Shown piece after piece: positions 15,688-23,588 of a stretch of 32,077 bases of DNA. A program made the position numbers and the translations under genes. Each line of letters begins with the position of its first letter. Position 1 is the first letter of the stretch. A model generated the notes under the pieces. The model had not been told where the DNA came from and searched no databases. It saw only the letters and a list, made by a program, of their open reading frames with translations. Source of the DNA: Treponema sp. (GTDB taxonomy: Bacteria; Spirochaetota; Spirochaetia; Treponematales; Treponemataceae); assembly GCA_017551705.1 (NCBI GenBank), contig JAFZLA010000056.1, positions 1 to 32,077 on the forward strand, written 5' to 3'.

Positions 15688-15700
15688 TATAGTCGAGGTG
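15688..15700 (+). promoter_or_regulatory. -10 box and ribosome site of the YifB gene
   Basis: TATAGT (15688-15693) is followed by GAGGTG (15695-15700), 8 bp before the ATG. No good -35 sits at the right distance. If used, transcription would start within or next to the ribosome site. Confidence 0.35.
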
Positions 15701-15708
15701 AAATTTTT

Positions 15709-17265
15709 ATGAAAATCTATTCTTTCAGTCCCTTCGGATACGAAGGTTCCTTGGTATCGGTTGAGGTCGACATCAAACGGGGCATTCCCGCGATCGATAT
15801 GGTTGGCCTTGCCGACGGAGCGGTAAAGGAAAGCCGCGAGCGGATGAAAAGCGCCATAAGGAATTCCGGCTTTGACTTTCCGCAGGAGAGGGTCTTGATA
15901 AGCCTTTCGCCGGCCGACCTAAAAAAAGAAGGCGCTGGCTTTGACCTTGCGGTGGCTTTGGGCGTCCTTTGCCAGTCGGGGCAAGAAGGCTTTGAGACGG
16001 AGGATTTGGCGCTTGACAGCGTCATGGTCTTGGGCGAGCTGGAGCTGTCCGGCGCGCTTAGGCCTGTAAGGGCGGTCCACGCGGCTGCCGCCAGCGCCAG
16101 GGCCGCGGGAGTGACGCATTGCGTCGTTCCAAAATCCAACGCCAACGAAGCCAGGGAAGTCTTGGGAATGAAGGTCTTTGGAGCGGCGAATTTGCGCGAG
16201 GCTTTTGAGGCTTTGTTTTCCGAGCGGCACTTTGAAGAGGCGGCCGAGTCCGCAGCCTTTGATTCCGTTCCCAAGGGGAGCGTGACAATCGAAGGCGTCA
16301 CTTTTCCTCCGGTTTATGAAGGCTGCGGCTTTGAGGAGCTGAAGGGCCAAAAAGACTTGGTCAGGGCGTGCGCCATAGCCGCGGCCGGCGGCCACAATTT
16401 GCTGGCTTTTGGCCCTCCCGGTTGCGGAAAGAGCCTTGTTTTGCAGCGCTTTTCTTCCTTGCTTCCCTTGCTTACGGCGGAGGAGGCCCAAAGCGTGACC
16501 CGCATTCATTCAATCGCGGGCTTGATGTCGCCGGGCCAAGGCCTTGTCCGGATCGCTCCCTTTAGGCAGCCCCACATGAGCGCAAGCGTTGAGGGCATGT
16601 GCGGAGGCGGGAACAATTGCAGGCCGGGCGAGATTTCGCTTGCCCACAACGGAGTGTTGTTTTTGGACGAGGCGGCCGAATTTAGGGGCAGCGTCCTTCA
16701 AATGCTCCGGGTCCCCTTGGAAAGCCAAAAAATCGCCTTGAACAGGGCGGGGCGGACCGCCATTTATCCGGCCAACTTCCAGCTTTTGATGGCCGCAAAT
16801 CCTTGTCCCTGCGGAAATTACGGCTCCGACAAAAAGATTTGCCTTTGCTCGTCCCGTTCCATAGAGCTTTATTGGAAAAAGTTCTCGGCCCCTCTTTTGG
16901 ACAGAATCGACCTTAGGGTCAAGGTTGACGTTCCCGACCAAGACGAGGTCGAGGCCGCGGCCTCTTGGTCCACCCAAGAGTTGAGGCGGCCGATCGCCAG
17001 GGCTGTCAAAGCCCAAAGGGACAGGGGAATCTATAGGAATTCCCGCCTTGCGCCTGAGGAAATATCCAGATACTGCTGGCTTGAAAACGACGTTCAAAGG
17101 CTTTTGACGGCCGCGGCCTCCCGCTACGATTTTTCGCCCAGGGCGACGGCTTCTTGCAAAAAAATTGCCAGGACCATAGCCGACATGGAGGGGAGCGAAA
17201 AAATCTCCCTGGAGCACATGGCGGAGGCGGTTGACCTAAGGAAATTGACAGGGGTTTTGGACTGA
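15709..17265 (+). CDS. comM: YifB/ComM family Mg-chelatase-like AAA+ ATPase
   Basis: A 518-residue YifB-family protein; ComM is the studied member, a helicase that promotes branch migration during transformation. It has the N-terminal Lon-like ChlI domain (about 5-165, VEVDIKRGIPAIDMVGLAD), a Walker A site FGPPGCGKS near residue 240, Walker B VLFLDEA, the arginine-containing sensor region and a C-terminal Mg-chelatase subunit domain. A Cys-rich stretch (CPCGNYGSDKKICLC) near residue 365 matches the family. The product is cytoplasmic and probably hexameric. A transcription terminator follows the gene. Family assignment is secure; a DNA uptake role in this organism is unproven. Confidence 0.93.
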   Translation: MKIYSFSPFGYEGSLVSVEVDIKRGIPAIDMVGLADGAVKESRERMKSAIRNSGFDFPQERVLISLSPADLKKEGAGFDLAVALGVLCQSGQEGFETEDLALDSVMVLGELELSGALRPVRAVHAAAASARAAGVTHCVVPKSNANEAREVLGMKVFGAANLREAFEALFSERHFEEAAESAAFDSVPKGSVTIEGVTFPPVYEGCGFEELKGQKDLVRACAIAAAGGHNLLAFGPPGCGKSLVLQRFSSLLPLLTAEEAQSVTRIHSIAGLMSPGQGLVRIAPFRQPHMSASVEGMCGGGNNCRPGEISLAHNGVLFLDEAAEFRGSVLQMLRVPLESQKIALNRAGRTAIYPANFQLLMAANPCPCGNYGSDKKICLCSSRSIELYWKKFSAPLLDRIDLRVKVDVPDQDEVEAAASWSTQELRRPIARAVKAQRDRGIYRNSRLAPEEISRYCWLENDVQRLLTAAASRYDFSPRATASCKKIARTIADMEGSEKISLEHMAEAVDLRKLTGVLD

Positions 17266-17274
17266 AGGCGGGGC

Positions 17275-17303
17275 CCCAAAAAAGGCCGTTTTGGGCGTTT
17301 TTT
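17275..17303 (+). terminator. Intrinsic terminator after the YifB gene
   Basis: A 7-bp stem (CCCAAAA at 17275-17281, TTTTGGG at 17289-17295) with a 7-nt loop is followed by CG and six T residues (17298-17303). Confidence 0.6.
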
Positions 17304-17351
17304 GGCTGTTTTTGGCGGAAAAAGAAGGTGAAAAATTATTTCAAATTTTCA

Positions 17352-17380
17352 TTTACAATTTTTTAATAATGCGTTATAAT
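17352..17380 (+). promoter_or_regulatory. cheR-cheB promoter
   Basis: TTTACA (17352-17357), 17 bp, consensus TATAAT (17375-17380), then 8 bp and the ATG at 17389. The transcript should begin at or 1-2 bases before the start codon; no Shine-Dalgarno is seen. Confidence 0.65.
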
Positions 17381-17388
17381 TGTTCATT

Positions 17389-18207
17389 ATGGCTGATTTA
17401 TTGACAGACGAACAGTTTGAGCGCTTTAGAAAGACTATCTATGACGAAAGCGGAATCACTTTTTCCGCCACCAACAGGTCAGTGTTGGACAGCCGACTAA
17501 AGGAGCGCCTCAGAGAGCAAAAGCTTTCTTCCGTTGACGACTATTACAAACTAATTATCTCTAACCGCGAAGAAATGAAAATCATGTTGGACGCGGTCAC
17601 CACAAACCTTACAAGGTTTTTCAGAAACCAGCCTCACTTTGACGCCTTGGTCAACTACGTAATTCCCCATCTTCTTGAGGAAAAAAAGAATTCGGCCAAC
17701 AAGGTCATCAAGGTTTGGAGCGCGGGTTGTTCCACCGGAGAGGAGCCCTACACAATAGCCATGATTTTAAAGGACATCCTTCCTTTCCCATACACGTTCC
17801 AACTCACGGCCTCGGACCTTTCGCTCAAGTCGCTTATGGTCGGAAAGCAGGGCTTCTATCCTAATTCAAGAATCAGCGGAATCCCTGACAAATACTTGCA
17901 GCGTTTCTTTACCAAGACTCCTGACGGCTACCAAGCCAACAAGGAGATTATGGACACGATTCGCTTTGACTACCACAACCTAAAGAACGACAGCGGAATG
18001 CGCAACTTGGACATCGTCTTTTGCCGCAACGTATTGATTTACTTTGACGAGCCCGCGCAGCTTCGCGTAATCAATCATTTCTGGGACGCGCTCGCTCCCC
18101 ACTCTTACTTGTTCATTGGCCACTCCGAGTCTCTGTTCGGAATGAAAACCAACTTTGAATTCCTCAAGACGGATTGGGCGTGTTTCTACCAAAAGCAACT
18201 TAAATAG
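17389..18207 (+). CDS. cheR: Chemotaxis protein methyltransferase CheR
   Basis: Methylates glutamates of chemoreceptors using S-adenosylmethionine. The 272-residue protein has the helical CheR N-domain (about 5-75) and the methyltransferase domain, with VWSAGCSTGEEPYTIAM as the SAM-binding motif I, TASDLS (acidic residue for SAM ribose) and FCRNVLIYFD. NLTRFFRN near residue 72 is the conserved interdomain segment. I chose ATG 17389 over an upstream TTG at 17380, because the latter overlaps the -10 box. It is followed 15 bp later by cheB, so both adaptation enzymes form an operon. No pentapeptide tether function can be assessed here. Confidence 0.95.
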   Translation: MADLLTDEQFERFRKTIYDESGITFSATNRSVLDSRLKERLREQKLSSVDDYYKLIISNREEMKIMLDAVTTNLTRFFRNQPHFDALVNYVIPHLLEEKKNSANKVIKVWSAGCSTGEEPYTIAMILKDILPFPYTFQLTASDLSLKSLMVGKQGFYPNSRISGIPDKYLQRFFTKTPDGYQANKEIMDTIRFDYHNLKNDSGMRNLDIVFCRNVLIYFDEPAQLRVINHFWDALAPHSYLFIGHSESLFGMKTNFEFLKTDWACFYQKQLK

Positions 18208-18222
18208 CAAGGGTGGATTGCA

Positions 18223-19416
18223 ATGGATGACATTTCGGTATTGATTTGCGACGATTCCGCGTTGATGCGAAATCTTATCAGCCGCATTATTGACGGAACG
18301 GAAGGAATGACGGTCGTAGCCAAGACCGCCAACGGCCAGCAGGCTTTGGAAAAAATTCCAGAAGTCAATCCTGACATAATCGTTCTTGACATCGAGATGC
18401 CGATTATGAACGGCATCGAATTCCTCAGGGCCAGAAAAGAGCGTCGCATCAAGACTCCTGTAGTTGTTCTTTCGAGCGTAGCCACAAAGGGCGCCGCCAT
18501 CACGATGGAAGCCTTGGAATTAGGCGCCGCCGACTTTATCACAAAGCCAGCCGGCTCTGTCTCTGCCGACATTTCCGAAGTCGCCGACCAGCTTATAGAC
18601 ATGCTGGCCTCTTACGGCTCCCAGTACGCTCGCCGCCAGGGAAAGATTCCTTACATTCCAGAATTCTTCCAAAAGCAAAGAAAGCTTCTCAAGGCCGAGT
18701 CGTTCGTTGCCAGCAAAAAAGCCGACGACGACACGCCCGTTCAAAAGCCCAAGCTTGACGCGTCGCAGATTCTCAGCTTCAACACTGTCGAGAAAAAGGA
18801 GCCCGTCGTCGTCACTCCGATACGCGAAGGCGGCAACATCGAGGTCATCGCGATTGGCATTTCGACCGGCGGCCCCAACGCTTTGCGCGATGTTTTCAAG
18901 ATGATCGACCCGCGCCTAAAGCAGCCGGTGCTTGTAGTCCAGCACATGCCCAAGGGCTTTACAAAAGCCTTTGCCGAAAGCTTGGACAAGATTTGTCCTT
19001 TGTCCGTAAAAGAGGCGGAAGAGGGCGAAAAGATTATGGCTTCTACAGTTTACATCGCGCCCGGCGACAACCACATCACTGTCACCGAGACCGCAGGCGA
19101 GCGCTTTATTCATTTGACACACGATCCGCAGAGGAACGGACACAGGCCCAGCGCCGACGTCATGTTCGAGTCTGTGGCCAAGGTTTACAAGAACCACGCT
19201 CTTGGCGTAATCATGACCGGAATGGGCCGCGACGGCGCCGCCGAGCTTGCCGAGCTTAGAAAGCAGGGCTCTTGGACTTTGGGACAAGACGAAGAGTCAA
19301 GCATCGTTTACGGAATGCCGCGCGTAGGCTGGGAAATGGGCGGAGTGCAAAAGCAAGTTTCGCTCATGAAGATGGCCGACGAAATCAGCGCCTTGGCCCG
19401 CGAGCACCTAAAATAA
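18223..19416 (+). CDS. cheB: Chemotaxis protein-glutamate methylesterase CheB
   Basis: Response-regulator enzyme that removes methyl groups from, and deamidates, chemoreceptors. The receiver domain (about 1-125) has acidic pocket residues near DDS and the phosphorylation site Asp56 in VLDIEMP. An unusually long linker (about 125-205) precedes the esterase domain, whose catalytic triad is visible: Ser214 in GISTGGPNA, His241 in QHMPKGF and Asp337 in GMGRDGA. At 397 residues it is longer than enteric CheB (349), mainly in the linker. AGGGTGG precedes the start. It is cotranscribed with cheR, and its stop codon abuts that of the convergent gene with no spacer. Confidence 0.96.
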   Translation: MDDISVLICDDSALMRNLISRIIDGTEGMTVVAKTANGQQALEKIPEVNPDIIVLDIEMPIMNGIEFLRARKERRIKTPVVVLSSVATKGAAITMEALELGAADFITKPAGSVSADISEVADQLIDMLASYGSQYARRQGKIPYIPEFFQKQRKLLKAESFVASKKADDDTPVQKPKLDASQILSFNTVEKKEPVVVTPIREGGNIEVIAIGISTGGPNALRDVFKMIDPRLKQPVLVVQHMPKGFTKAFAESLDKICPLSVKEAEEGEKIMASTVYIAPGDNHITVTETAGERFIHLTHDPQRNGHRPSADVMFESVAKVYKNHALGVIMTGMGRDGAAELAELRKQGSWTLGQDEESSIVYGMPRVGWEMGGVQKQVSLMKMADEISALAREHLK

Positions 19417-19836
19417 TCAGTAGACTTTGTCTATCAATGGTTTCCGGGGCCTGATCCTAAATCGGCTTAGCGCCATGACCGCCGCCCCGGGAACAAGAAT
19501 CCCTATCAACACGCAGAGGGCTTTAAAGCCCTCCGAACTTTCTCTTTGAAAAAGCGCGCGGCTTATTGGGCTTGCGGCAAAAAAGGCCGCGACCGCGCAA
19601 GCGGCGGGAAGCAGCAAAGAAAAAATCGCCTGCAAGCTTTCGGCGGTTTGCGAGGCCGTTATCCTTACAAGGTCGCCGGCCTTTAGGTCAAAGCCTTGCG
19701 GGTTTGAGGCTGCAAAGGGGCTTCCGCGCCTGGCGCAGCCTTCCTTGCAAGAAAGGCAGGCGTCTGTCACGATTGGGCATACTTGGGCTTCTTTTTTGTC
19801 GTCAGAGACAGAAATAACTTCGGCGCTTTGCGTCAT
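19417..19836 (-). CDS. RseC/MucC-like membrane protein
   Basis: A 139-residue protein of the SoxR-reducing RseC/MucC type. The N-terminal part has a Cys cluster, CPIVTDACLSCKEGC, which in RseC-type proteins is associated with redox or metal-cluster chemistry. Two hydrophobic segments follow (about 70-90 and 103-125), with a basic C-terminus. I chose ATG 19836: it overlaps the stop codon of the upstream TPR gene (ATGA) and has AAAGAGG before it; longer forms lack this logic. It is the last gene of a three-gene minus-strand cluster. Whether it works with an Rnf/Rsx complex cannot be judged, as none is in the window. Confidence 0.78.
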   Translation of the reverse strand: MTQSAEVISVSDDKKEAQVCPIVTDACLSCKEGCARRGSPFAASNPQGFDLKAGDLVRITASQTAESLQAIFSLLLPAACAVAAFFAASPISRALFQRESSEGFKALCVLIGILVPGAAVMALSRFRIRPRKPLIDKVY

Positions 19837-20366
19837 AAATCCTCTTTGGGTTCCTTTAGCTTTAAAAGTTTTTCTTGGCAAACAGCCTTTCCGGCCTTGT
19901 TTCCAAGCTCGTCGTAGGTGTCGCGCAAATTGTAGAGCGCGTCGTAGTAGTAGGGATTTATTGAGACGGCGCGCTCAAAGGCTTCGGCCGCGCCCTCGTA
20001 TTCCTCTTGGTTGAAGAAGATTACGCCCAAGGTGTTCCACAAGCGGGAATTTACAGGGTTTAGGTCAAGGCCCGATTGGCAGTATTGGACCGCCTCCATA
20101 AATTCTTTTCTGTCTATGCAAACAATCGCAAGCTGCTCGATTGCCTCTTGGTCGTAGGGATTCATCTCGTAAGCGGTAAGGAGGGCGCGCTTTGCTCCGC
20201 GCAAGTCGCCTTGCTTTTGGTAGGTGATTCCCAAGTTGAACCATAGCAAATAGTTTTCGCGCTCGATTGTAATCGCCCTTTTGTAGCAGGCGATGGCTTC
20301 GGCGAAGCTTCCCTTTGAAGTGAGTTCAATCGCTTGGTTGTTTAAAAAATCCGCCGATTCTAGCAT
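19833..20366 (-). CDS. Tetratricopeptide-repeat protein
   Basis: A 177-residue protein made of about four TPR units, each with the 34-residue pattern of small and aromatic residues (for example AIACYKRAI, WFNLGITYQKQGDL, NTLGVIFFNQEEYEGA, AFERAVSINPYYYDALYNL). TPRs mediate protein-protein contacts; no enzymatic domain, signal peptide or membrane segment is visible, so it is probably cytoplasmic. GGGAGGA sits just before the start. It lies 15 bp after the polyprenyl synthase gene and overlaps the RseC-like gene, so the three are probably cotranscribed. Its partner is unknown. Confidence 0.88.
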   Translation of the reverse strand: MLESADFLNNQAIELTSKGSFAEAIACYKRAITIERENYLLWFNLGITYQKQGDLRGAKRALLTAYEMNPYDQEAIEQLAIVCIDRKEFMEAVQYCQSGLDLNPVNSRLWNTLGVIFFNQEEYEGAAEAFERAVSINPYYYDALYNLRDTYDELGNKAGKAVCQEKLLKLKEPKEDL

Positions 20367-20381
20367 AGTCCTCCCAATTTG

Positions 20382-21431
20382 TCAGCGCTGAATTTTTGCG
20401 AATAAGTCCAGTATCGCTTGCTTTGCGCCAGAGCCATTATCTTCCAAAAGCGAAGTTAATTCAAGCGCCTTTTGGCTTGCGGCTTGGTTTCCAAAGTCAA
20501 AGGCTTTTTTGATTGAGCCGGAGCTTTCCAAAAGCACGATAGTTTCTTCTATTGCGGGGCTTTGGATTCCTTCTTTGGCGGCGCGCTCAAAGAGGCTTGC
20601 GATTTTTTCTTTGTCTTGGGGCCGCTCCTGAACGTGCAGCAAAACAGGAAGGGATTTTTTTCCTTCGATGATGTCGTCGCCACGCTTTTTTCCTGGATTT
20701 CCGCTTGTCAGGTTTTGGACGTCGTCAAGGACTTGAAAGCCCATTCCGATTCCTGCGGCGACGAGGCCCGCTCTTTGTATCAAGGCCTTGTCTTTTTGGG
20801 CCGCCAAAAATCCCAGGCGCGCCGCCATGCAAGAAAGAGTTCCGGTCTTTAGCTGAACCATTTGCTGGTATTCTTGCACGGTTGGGAAAAAGCCCGGCTC
20901 CCTGTGCCATGCGATGTCCATGGCTTGGCCTAGGTGCAGGCGCCTTAGTTCCATTTGATAAAGCTCGTGGCAGGCGACTTTTTGCGCGTCCTCCAAGTCA
21001 AGCTTTTGCATGCAGTTTGCGGCCTTAAAGTAAAGCCAGGCGCCGGCGTTGAGGGCGGTGTCTAGGCCGTAAGTTATGTAGGCGCAAGGCTTTCCGCGCC
21101 GCTCGTCCGCCCGGTCCTCTATGTCGTCGTGAATCAAGCTTGCGGTGTGGACAAATTCCAACAAGGGGCAAAGCTTGTAGGCGTCCTCGATTTTCTTTTG
21201 GTCGTCCGTGGCCATCATGGCGCACAAGACCATAAAGACGGGCCGCCAGCGCTTTCCGCCTTGATCGACCAATTGCCGCGTCGGAATCATCAGACCGTCC
21301 AAGCCCTTTTGCGAAAGCGCCTGGTCCGTTCCAAAAGTTTCCAAAAGCCATTCGCTTGAAGGCTTTTGCGGCAATTCCGCCTGCAATATTTTTTCTATCT
21401 TGTCCTTAATTTGTTCGACGCTCTGGTTCAT
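20382..21431 (-). CDS. Polyprenyl (isoprenyl) diphosphate synthase
   Basis: A 349-residue trans-isoprenyl diphosphate synthase, chain-elongating with isopentenyl diphosphate. The first Asp-rich motif is canonical, HDDIEDRADERRG (Asp102-103 from this start, with the paired Arg). The second reads DDVQN, ending in Asn instead of Asp, and is followed by the conserved KRGDDIIEGKKSLP. Chain length cannot be fixed by eye; it could be a farnesyl-, geranylgeranyl- or longer-chain enzyme for quinone or cell-wall lipid carriers. I use ATG 21431, six bases after a TATAAT (minus strand), rather than 21449, which lies upstream of that -10. No Shine-Dalgarno is present, so it may be leaderless. Confidence 0.9.
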   Translation of the reverse strand: MNQSVEQIKDKIEKILQAELPQKPSSEWLLETFGTDQALSQKGLDGLMIPTRQLVDQGGKRWRPVFMVLCAMMATDDQKKIEDAYKLCPLLEFVHTASLIHDDIEDRADERRGKPCAYITYGLDTALNAGAWLYFKAANCMQKLDLEDAQKVACHELYQMELRRLHLGQAMDIAWHREPGFFPTVQEYQQMVQLKTGTLSCMAARLGFLAAQKDKALIQRAGLVAAGIGMGFQVLDDVQNLTSGNPGKKRGDDIIEGKKSLPVLLHVQERPQDKEKIASLFERAAKEGIQSPAIEETIVLLESSGSIKKAFDFGNQAASQKALELTSLLEDNGSGAKQAILDLFAKIQR

Positions 21432-21437
21432 AAGGCC

Positions 21438-21443
21438 ATTATA
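21438..21443 (-). promoter_or_regulatory. -10 box of the polyprenyl synthase gene
   Basis: Consensus TATAAT on the minus strand, six bases before the ATG at 21431. The -35 is poor (TGTTCA at 17 bp). The position matches the other leaderless-type starts in the window. Confidence 0.5.
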
Positions 21444-21534
21444 CAACAAAGCTTGGTTCTTGAACAGACCGCGCGGGCCCTTTGCGCTTGCCCCAATTCT
21501 AAACTTTAAGTCGGACTCTGCCGAAAATTATCGT

Positions 21535-22131
21535 ATGAGCCAAAACAGTTACGAAAAGCCCGATTATTGGTCAAAGAAAGCCTTTTCCGAAGGCTATCCG
21601 GCCCGCTCAGTTTACAAGCTGGAAGAAATCGACCAAAAGTTCGGCTTTATCAAAAAGAACGCCACTGTTTTGGATTTGGGAAGCGCGCCTGGAAGCTGGA
21701 CCACATATCTTTTAAGAAGGATGGAAGGGTCGGGCAAAGTCGTCTCCTGCGACTTGAACCCTCTTTCAAATTCGGTTCACGGTGACAATCTTGTGTTTTT
21801 TCAGGGCGACTTGAACGCAAAGGAAATTCGCGACCAAATCAAGGCCGAGGGCCCTTATGATTTGGTCGTTTGCGACGCGGCCCCCCTTACGACAGGAAAC
21901 CGTTCCGTGGACACTGCCCGTTCCGAAGGCTTGGTCGAAATGGCCATTTGGTACGCCCAAACCATGCTCAAGCAGGGCGGAAAATTTGCCGTCAAGATTT
22001 TTCAGAGCGGAGCGCAGGGCGAACTGTTAAAAAAAATGCGGGAAACATTCGAAAGCGCCAAGGGGTTTAAGCCCGAAGCGTGCCGAAAAGAGAGTTTTGA
22101 GACTTATTTGATAGGCTTGAACAAAAAATAA
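21535..22131 (+). CDS. rlmE: 23S rRNA 2'-O-methyltransferase RlmE (FtsJ/RrmJ)
   Basis: Methylates the 2'-O of U2552 in the 23S A loop, a late step of 50S assembly. The 198-residue length fits. The K-D-K-E catalytic set is visible: Lys in ARSVYKLEEI, Asp in VVCDAAP, Lys in FAVKIFQ and Glu in the RKESFETYL tail. The SAM-binding motif is LDLGSAPGSWT. I chose ATG 21535, giving MSQNSYEKPDYW; an ATG at 21400 would run into the divergent polyprenyl synthase gene. No Shine-Dalgarno precedes it, and only a weak AT-rich -10 is seen. Its last codons are tandemly duplicated just after the stop, forming part of the next promoter. Confidence 0.94.
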   Translation: MSQNSYEKPDYWSKKAFSEGYPARSVYKLEEIDQKFGFIKKNATVLDLGSAPGSWTTYLLRRMEGSGKVVSCDLNPLSNSVHGDNLVFFQGDLNAKEIRDQIKAEGPYDLVVCDAAPLTTGNRSVDTARSEGLVEMAIWYAQTMLKQGGKFAVKIFQSGAQGELLKKMRETFESAKGFKPEACRKESFETYLIGLNKK

Positions 22132-22150
22132 ACTTGAACAAAAAAATAAA
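22116..22150 (+). repeat. Tandem duplication of the rlmE 3' end
   Basis: Two adjacent copies of 17 and 18 bp (22116-22132 and 22133-22150), each beginning CTTGAAC, then a run of 6 or 7 A, then TAAA. The first copy encodes the end of rlmE and its stop; the second supplies the TTGAAC -35 box of the next gene. Confidence 0.75.
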
Positions 22151-22162
22151 ATGGGGTATGAT
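22134..22162 (+). promoter_or_regulatory. Promoter of the LysM/M23 gene, leaderless type
   Basis: TTGAAC (22134-22139), 17 bp, TATGAT (22157-22162). Six bases later is the second of two adjacent ATGs (22169). Transcription would start on it, so the first ATG (22166) is unlikely to be in the message. Confidence 0.65.
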
Positions 22163-22168
22163 TAAATG

Positions 22169-23149
22169 ATGGGAAAAATCTCCGCTTTCTTTAGGAAGAA
22201 CATTGTGCAACTAGGACTCACTTTTTGCGTCGGCGCCTTTATCGCCGGCACTTCCGTTTTTTTGGTTAGAAATTTTCCCAAAGAAGGCCGGGGCGGCTTT
22301 GAATCTCCGGTAATGCCCCAGTACAGCGAAGAATATTCCAAAATTGAAGACGAACAGAACGCCGAGCTTTTGGCCCAGGCCGAAGCCGCCGAAAAAGGCG
22401 ACGAGGAGCTAAAGCCCCTCACTTATTGGACATACAGAATCCGCCCGGGCGACATGATTGGCCTTATCGCCGAAAAATACGACATCAGCCAGGACACTTT
22501 GATAAGCGTCAACAACATTCGCGCCAGCCGCTTGATTCAGCCGGGCCAATACATAAAAATTCCTTCCGAAGAAGGCATTTTGTACACCGTAAAAAAGGAC
22601 GGAGAGACGCCGGCCACAATCTCTCAAAAATACGAAGTCGACGCGGTCAAATGCGCCTTTGTAAACAAGCTTGACGTCAATTCGGAGCTCAAGGCCGGCT
22701 CGTCAATCTTTGTGCCCGGCGCCGAGATGGACAGCATAACCCTCAGCGAAATCAACGGAGACCTCTTTAGAAAGCCCCTCCACACTTGGTACCGCTTGAC
22801 CTCTTACTTTGGCTGGAGACCCAGTCCCTTTACCGGCAGGCGCTCTTGGCACGGCGGCCTTGACATGGCTTGCCCGCAAGGAACAAGAATCTACGCCGCC
22901 ATGGGAGGCCGCGTGGCCGAGACCGGCTACAACAACACTTACGGAAACTACGTAATCATAAATCACTTGAACGGCTACAAGACCCTTTACGGCCATATGT
23001 CGGCGATAGGCTGCGTCAAAGGCCAATGGGTCGACACAAACACAGTCATCGGCCGCGTAGGAACTACAGGCGCCTCCACAGGCCCCCACTTGCACTTTAC
23101 GGTCTTTAAGCGCGGAAAGATGGTCAACCCCTTTAGTTTGTTGGGCTGA
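22169..23149 (+). CDS. LysM and M23 (LytM) cell-wall endopeptidase
   Basis: A 326-residue envelope peptidase. One N-terminal hydrophobic segment (about 11-35) anchors or exports it. Two LysM peptidoglycan-binding domains follow (about 88-135, YRIRPGDMIGLIAEKY; and about 138-185, YTVKKDGETPATISQKY). The C-terminal M23 domain keeps all zinc and catalytic residues: HGGLDMA (HxxxD) and GPHLHF (HxH), with YGHMS between. It should cut peptide cross-links in peptidoglycan, acting in growth or division. The start at 22169 is chosen from promoter position. Its last 17 bases overlap the 3' end of the convergent anti-sigma gene. Confidence 0.92.
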   Translation: MGKISAFFRKNIVQLGLTFCVGAFIAGTSVFLVRNFPKEGRGGFESPVMPQYSEEYSKIEDEQNAELLAQAEAAEKGDEELKPLTYWTYRIRPGDMIGLIAEKYDISQDTLISVNNIRASRLIQPGQYIKIPSEEGILYTVKKDGETPATISQKYEVDAVKCAFVNKLDVNSELKAGSSIFVPGAEMDSITLSEINGDLFRKPLHTWYRLTSYFGWRPSPFTGRRSWHGGLDMACPQGTRIYAAMGGRVAETGYNNTYGNYVIINHLNGYKTLYGHMSAIGCVKGQWVDTNTVIGRVGTTGASTGPHLHFTVFKRGKMVNPFSLLG

Positions 23150-23588
23150 TTTTAGAATTTATTTTCTTTACAAAAAAATCCATGTTGCTGCGGATAAAAA
23201 GGGCGCAGTATGCCGTTATCAACGCGGCCAATTCGATGTAAGTGTAAACCGTCATCAAATGGTTTGTTCCCGGCTTGGCAAAAACGCTATAGGCGATGAA
23301 CAAGAGAATCATAAGAATTCCGCCTGCGATCCACTTGGAAAGCGAGATGGGATTTTTTTGCGAGTCGCTTTTTGTAGTTATCTTGTTCATCACAGCCAGT
23401 ATGGCCGCGTCGTCAAGCGCGGTTTGCCTGCAAGAGTCCGGCGCTGTTGACTTTTCGGCCTGGCGCAAAAGGCGGACTTGAGTCCTGCAATTTTTGCAAG
23501 CCAGCAAATGCAAGGTGATTCCAAGCGGAATGCGCTGGCCCTTGTCCAGTCCCAAGTATTCTTCCATCACGTCGTTACAGTTCTTCAT
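23133..23588 (-). CDS. Zinc-finger anti-sigma factor
   Basis: A 151-residue membrane protein. The N-terminus has the anti-sigma zinc motif HLLACKNC (HxxxCxxC) within a helical ZAS-like domain. Two hydrophobic segments follow (about 88-108 and 118-138). Its ATG lies 14 bp before the stop of the ECF sigma gene, a typical sigma/anti-sigma arrangement. It presumably holds the sigma factor at the membrane until a signal arrives. The signal is unknown; a redox response is possible from the zinc-binding Cys pair but not shown. The 3' end overlaps the M23 peptidase gene on the other strand. Confidence 0.82.
   Translation of the reverse strand: MKNCNDVMEEYLGLDKGQRIPLGITLHLLACKNCRTQVRLLRQAEKSTAPDSCRQTALDDAAILAVMNKITTKSDSQKNPISLSKWIAGGILMILLFIAYSVFAKPGTNHLMTVYTYIELAALITAYCALFIRSNMDFFVKKINSKISPTN

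Noticed and set aside
16510-17217. 235-codon minus-strand ORF opposite the YifB gene
   Set aside because: Composition typical of an antisense frame, and the + strand protein is clearly conserved.
17380-17388. TTG start for cheR
   Set aside because: It overlaps the last base of the TATAAT box and would not be transcribed; ATG 17389 fits.
21400-21534. Longer N-terminus for rlmE
   Set aside because: It would overlap the divergent polyprenyl synthase gene start, and the conserved RlmE N-terminus begins at 21535.
22166-22168. First ATG as the M23 gene start
   Set aside because: With the promoter at 22134-22162 the predicted transcript begins on the second ATG.
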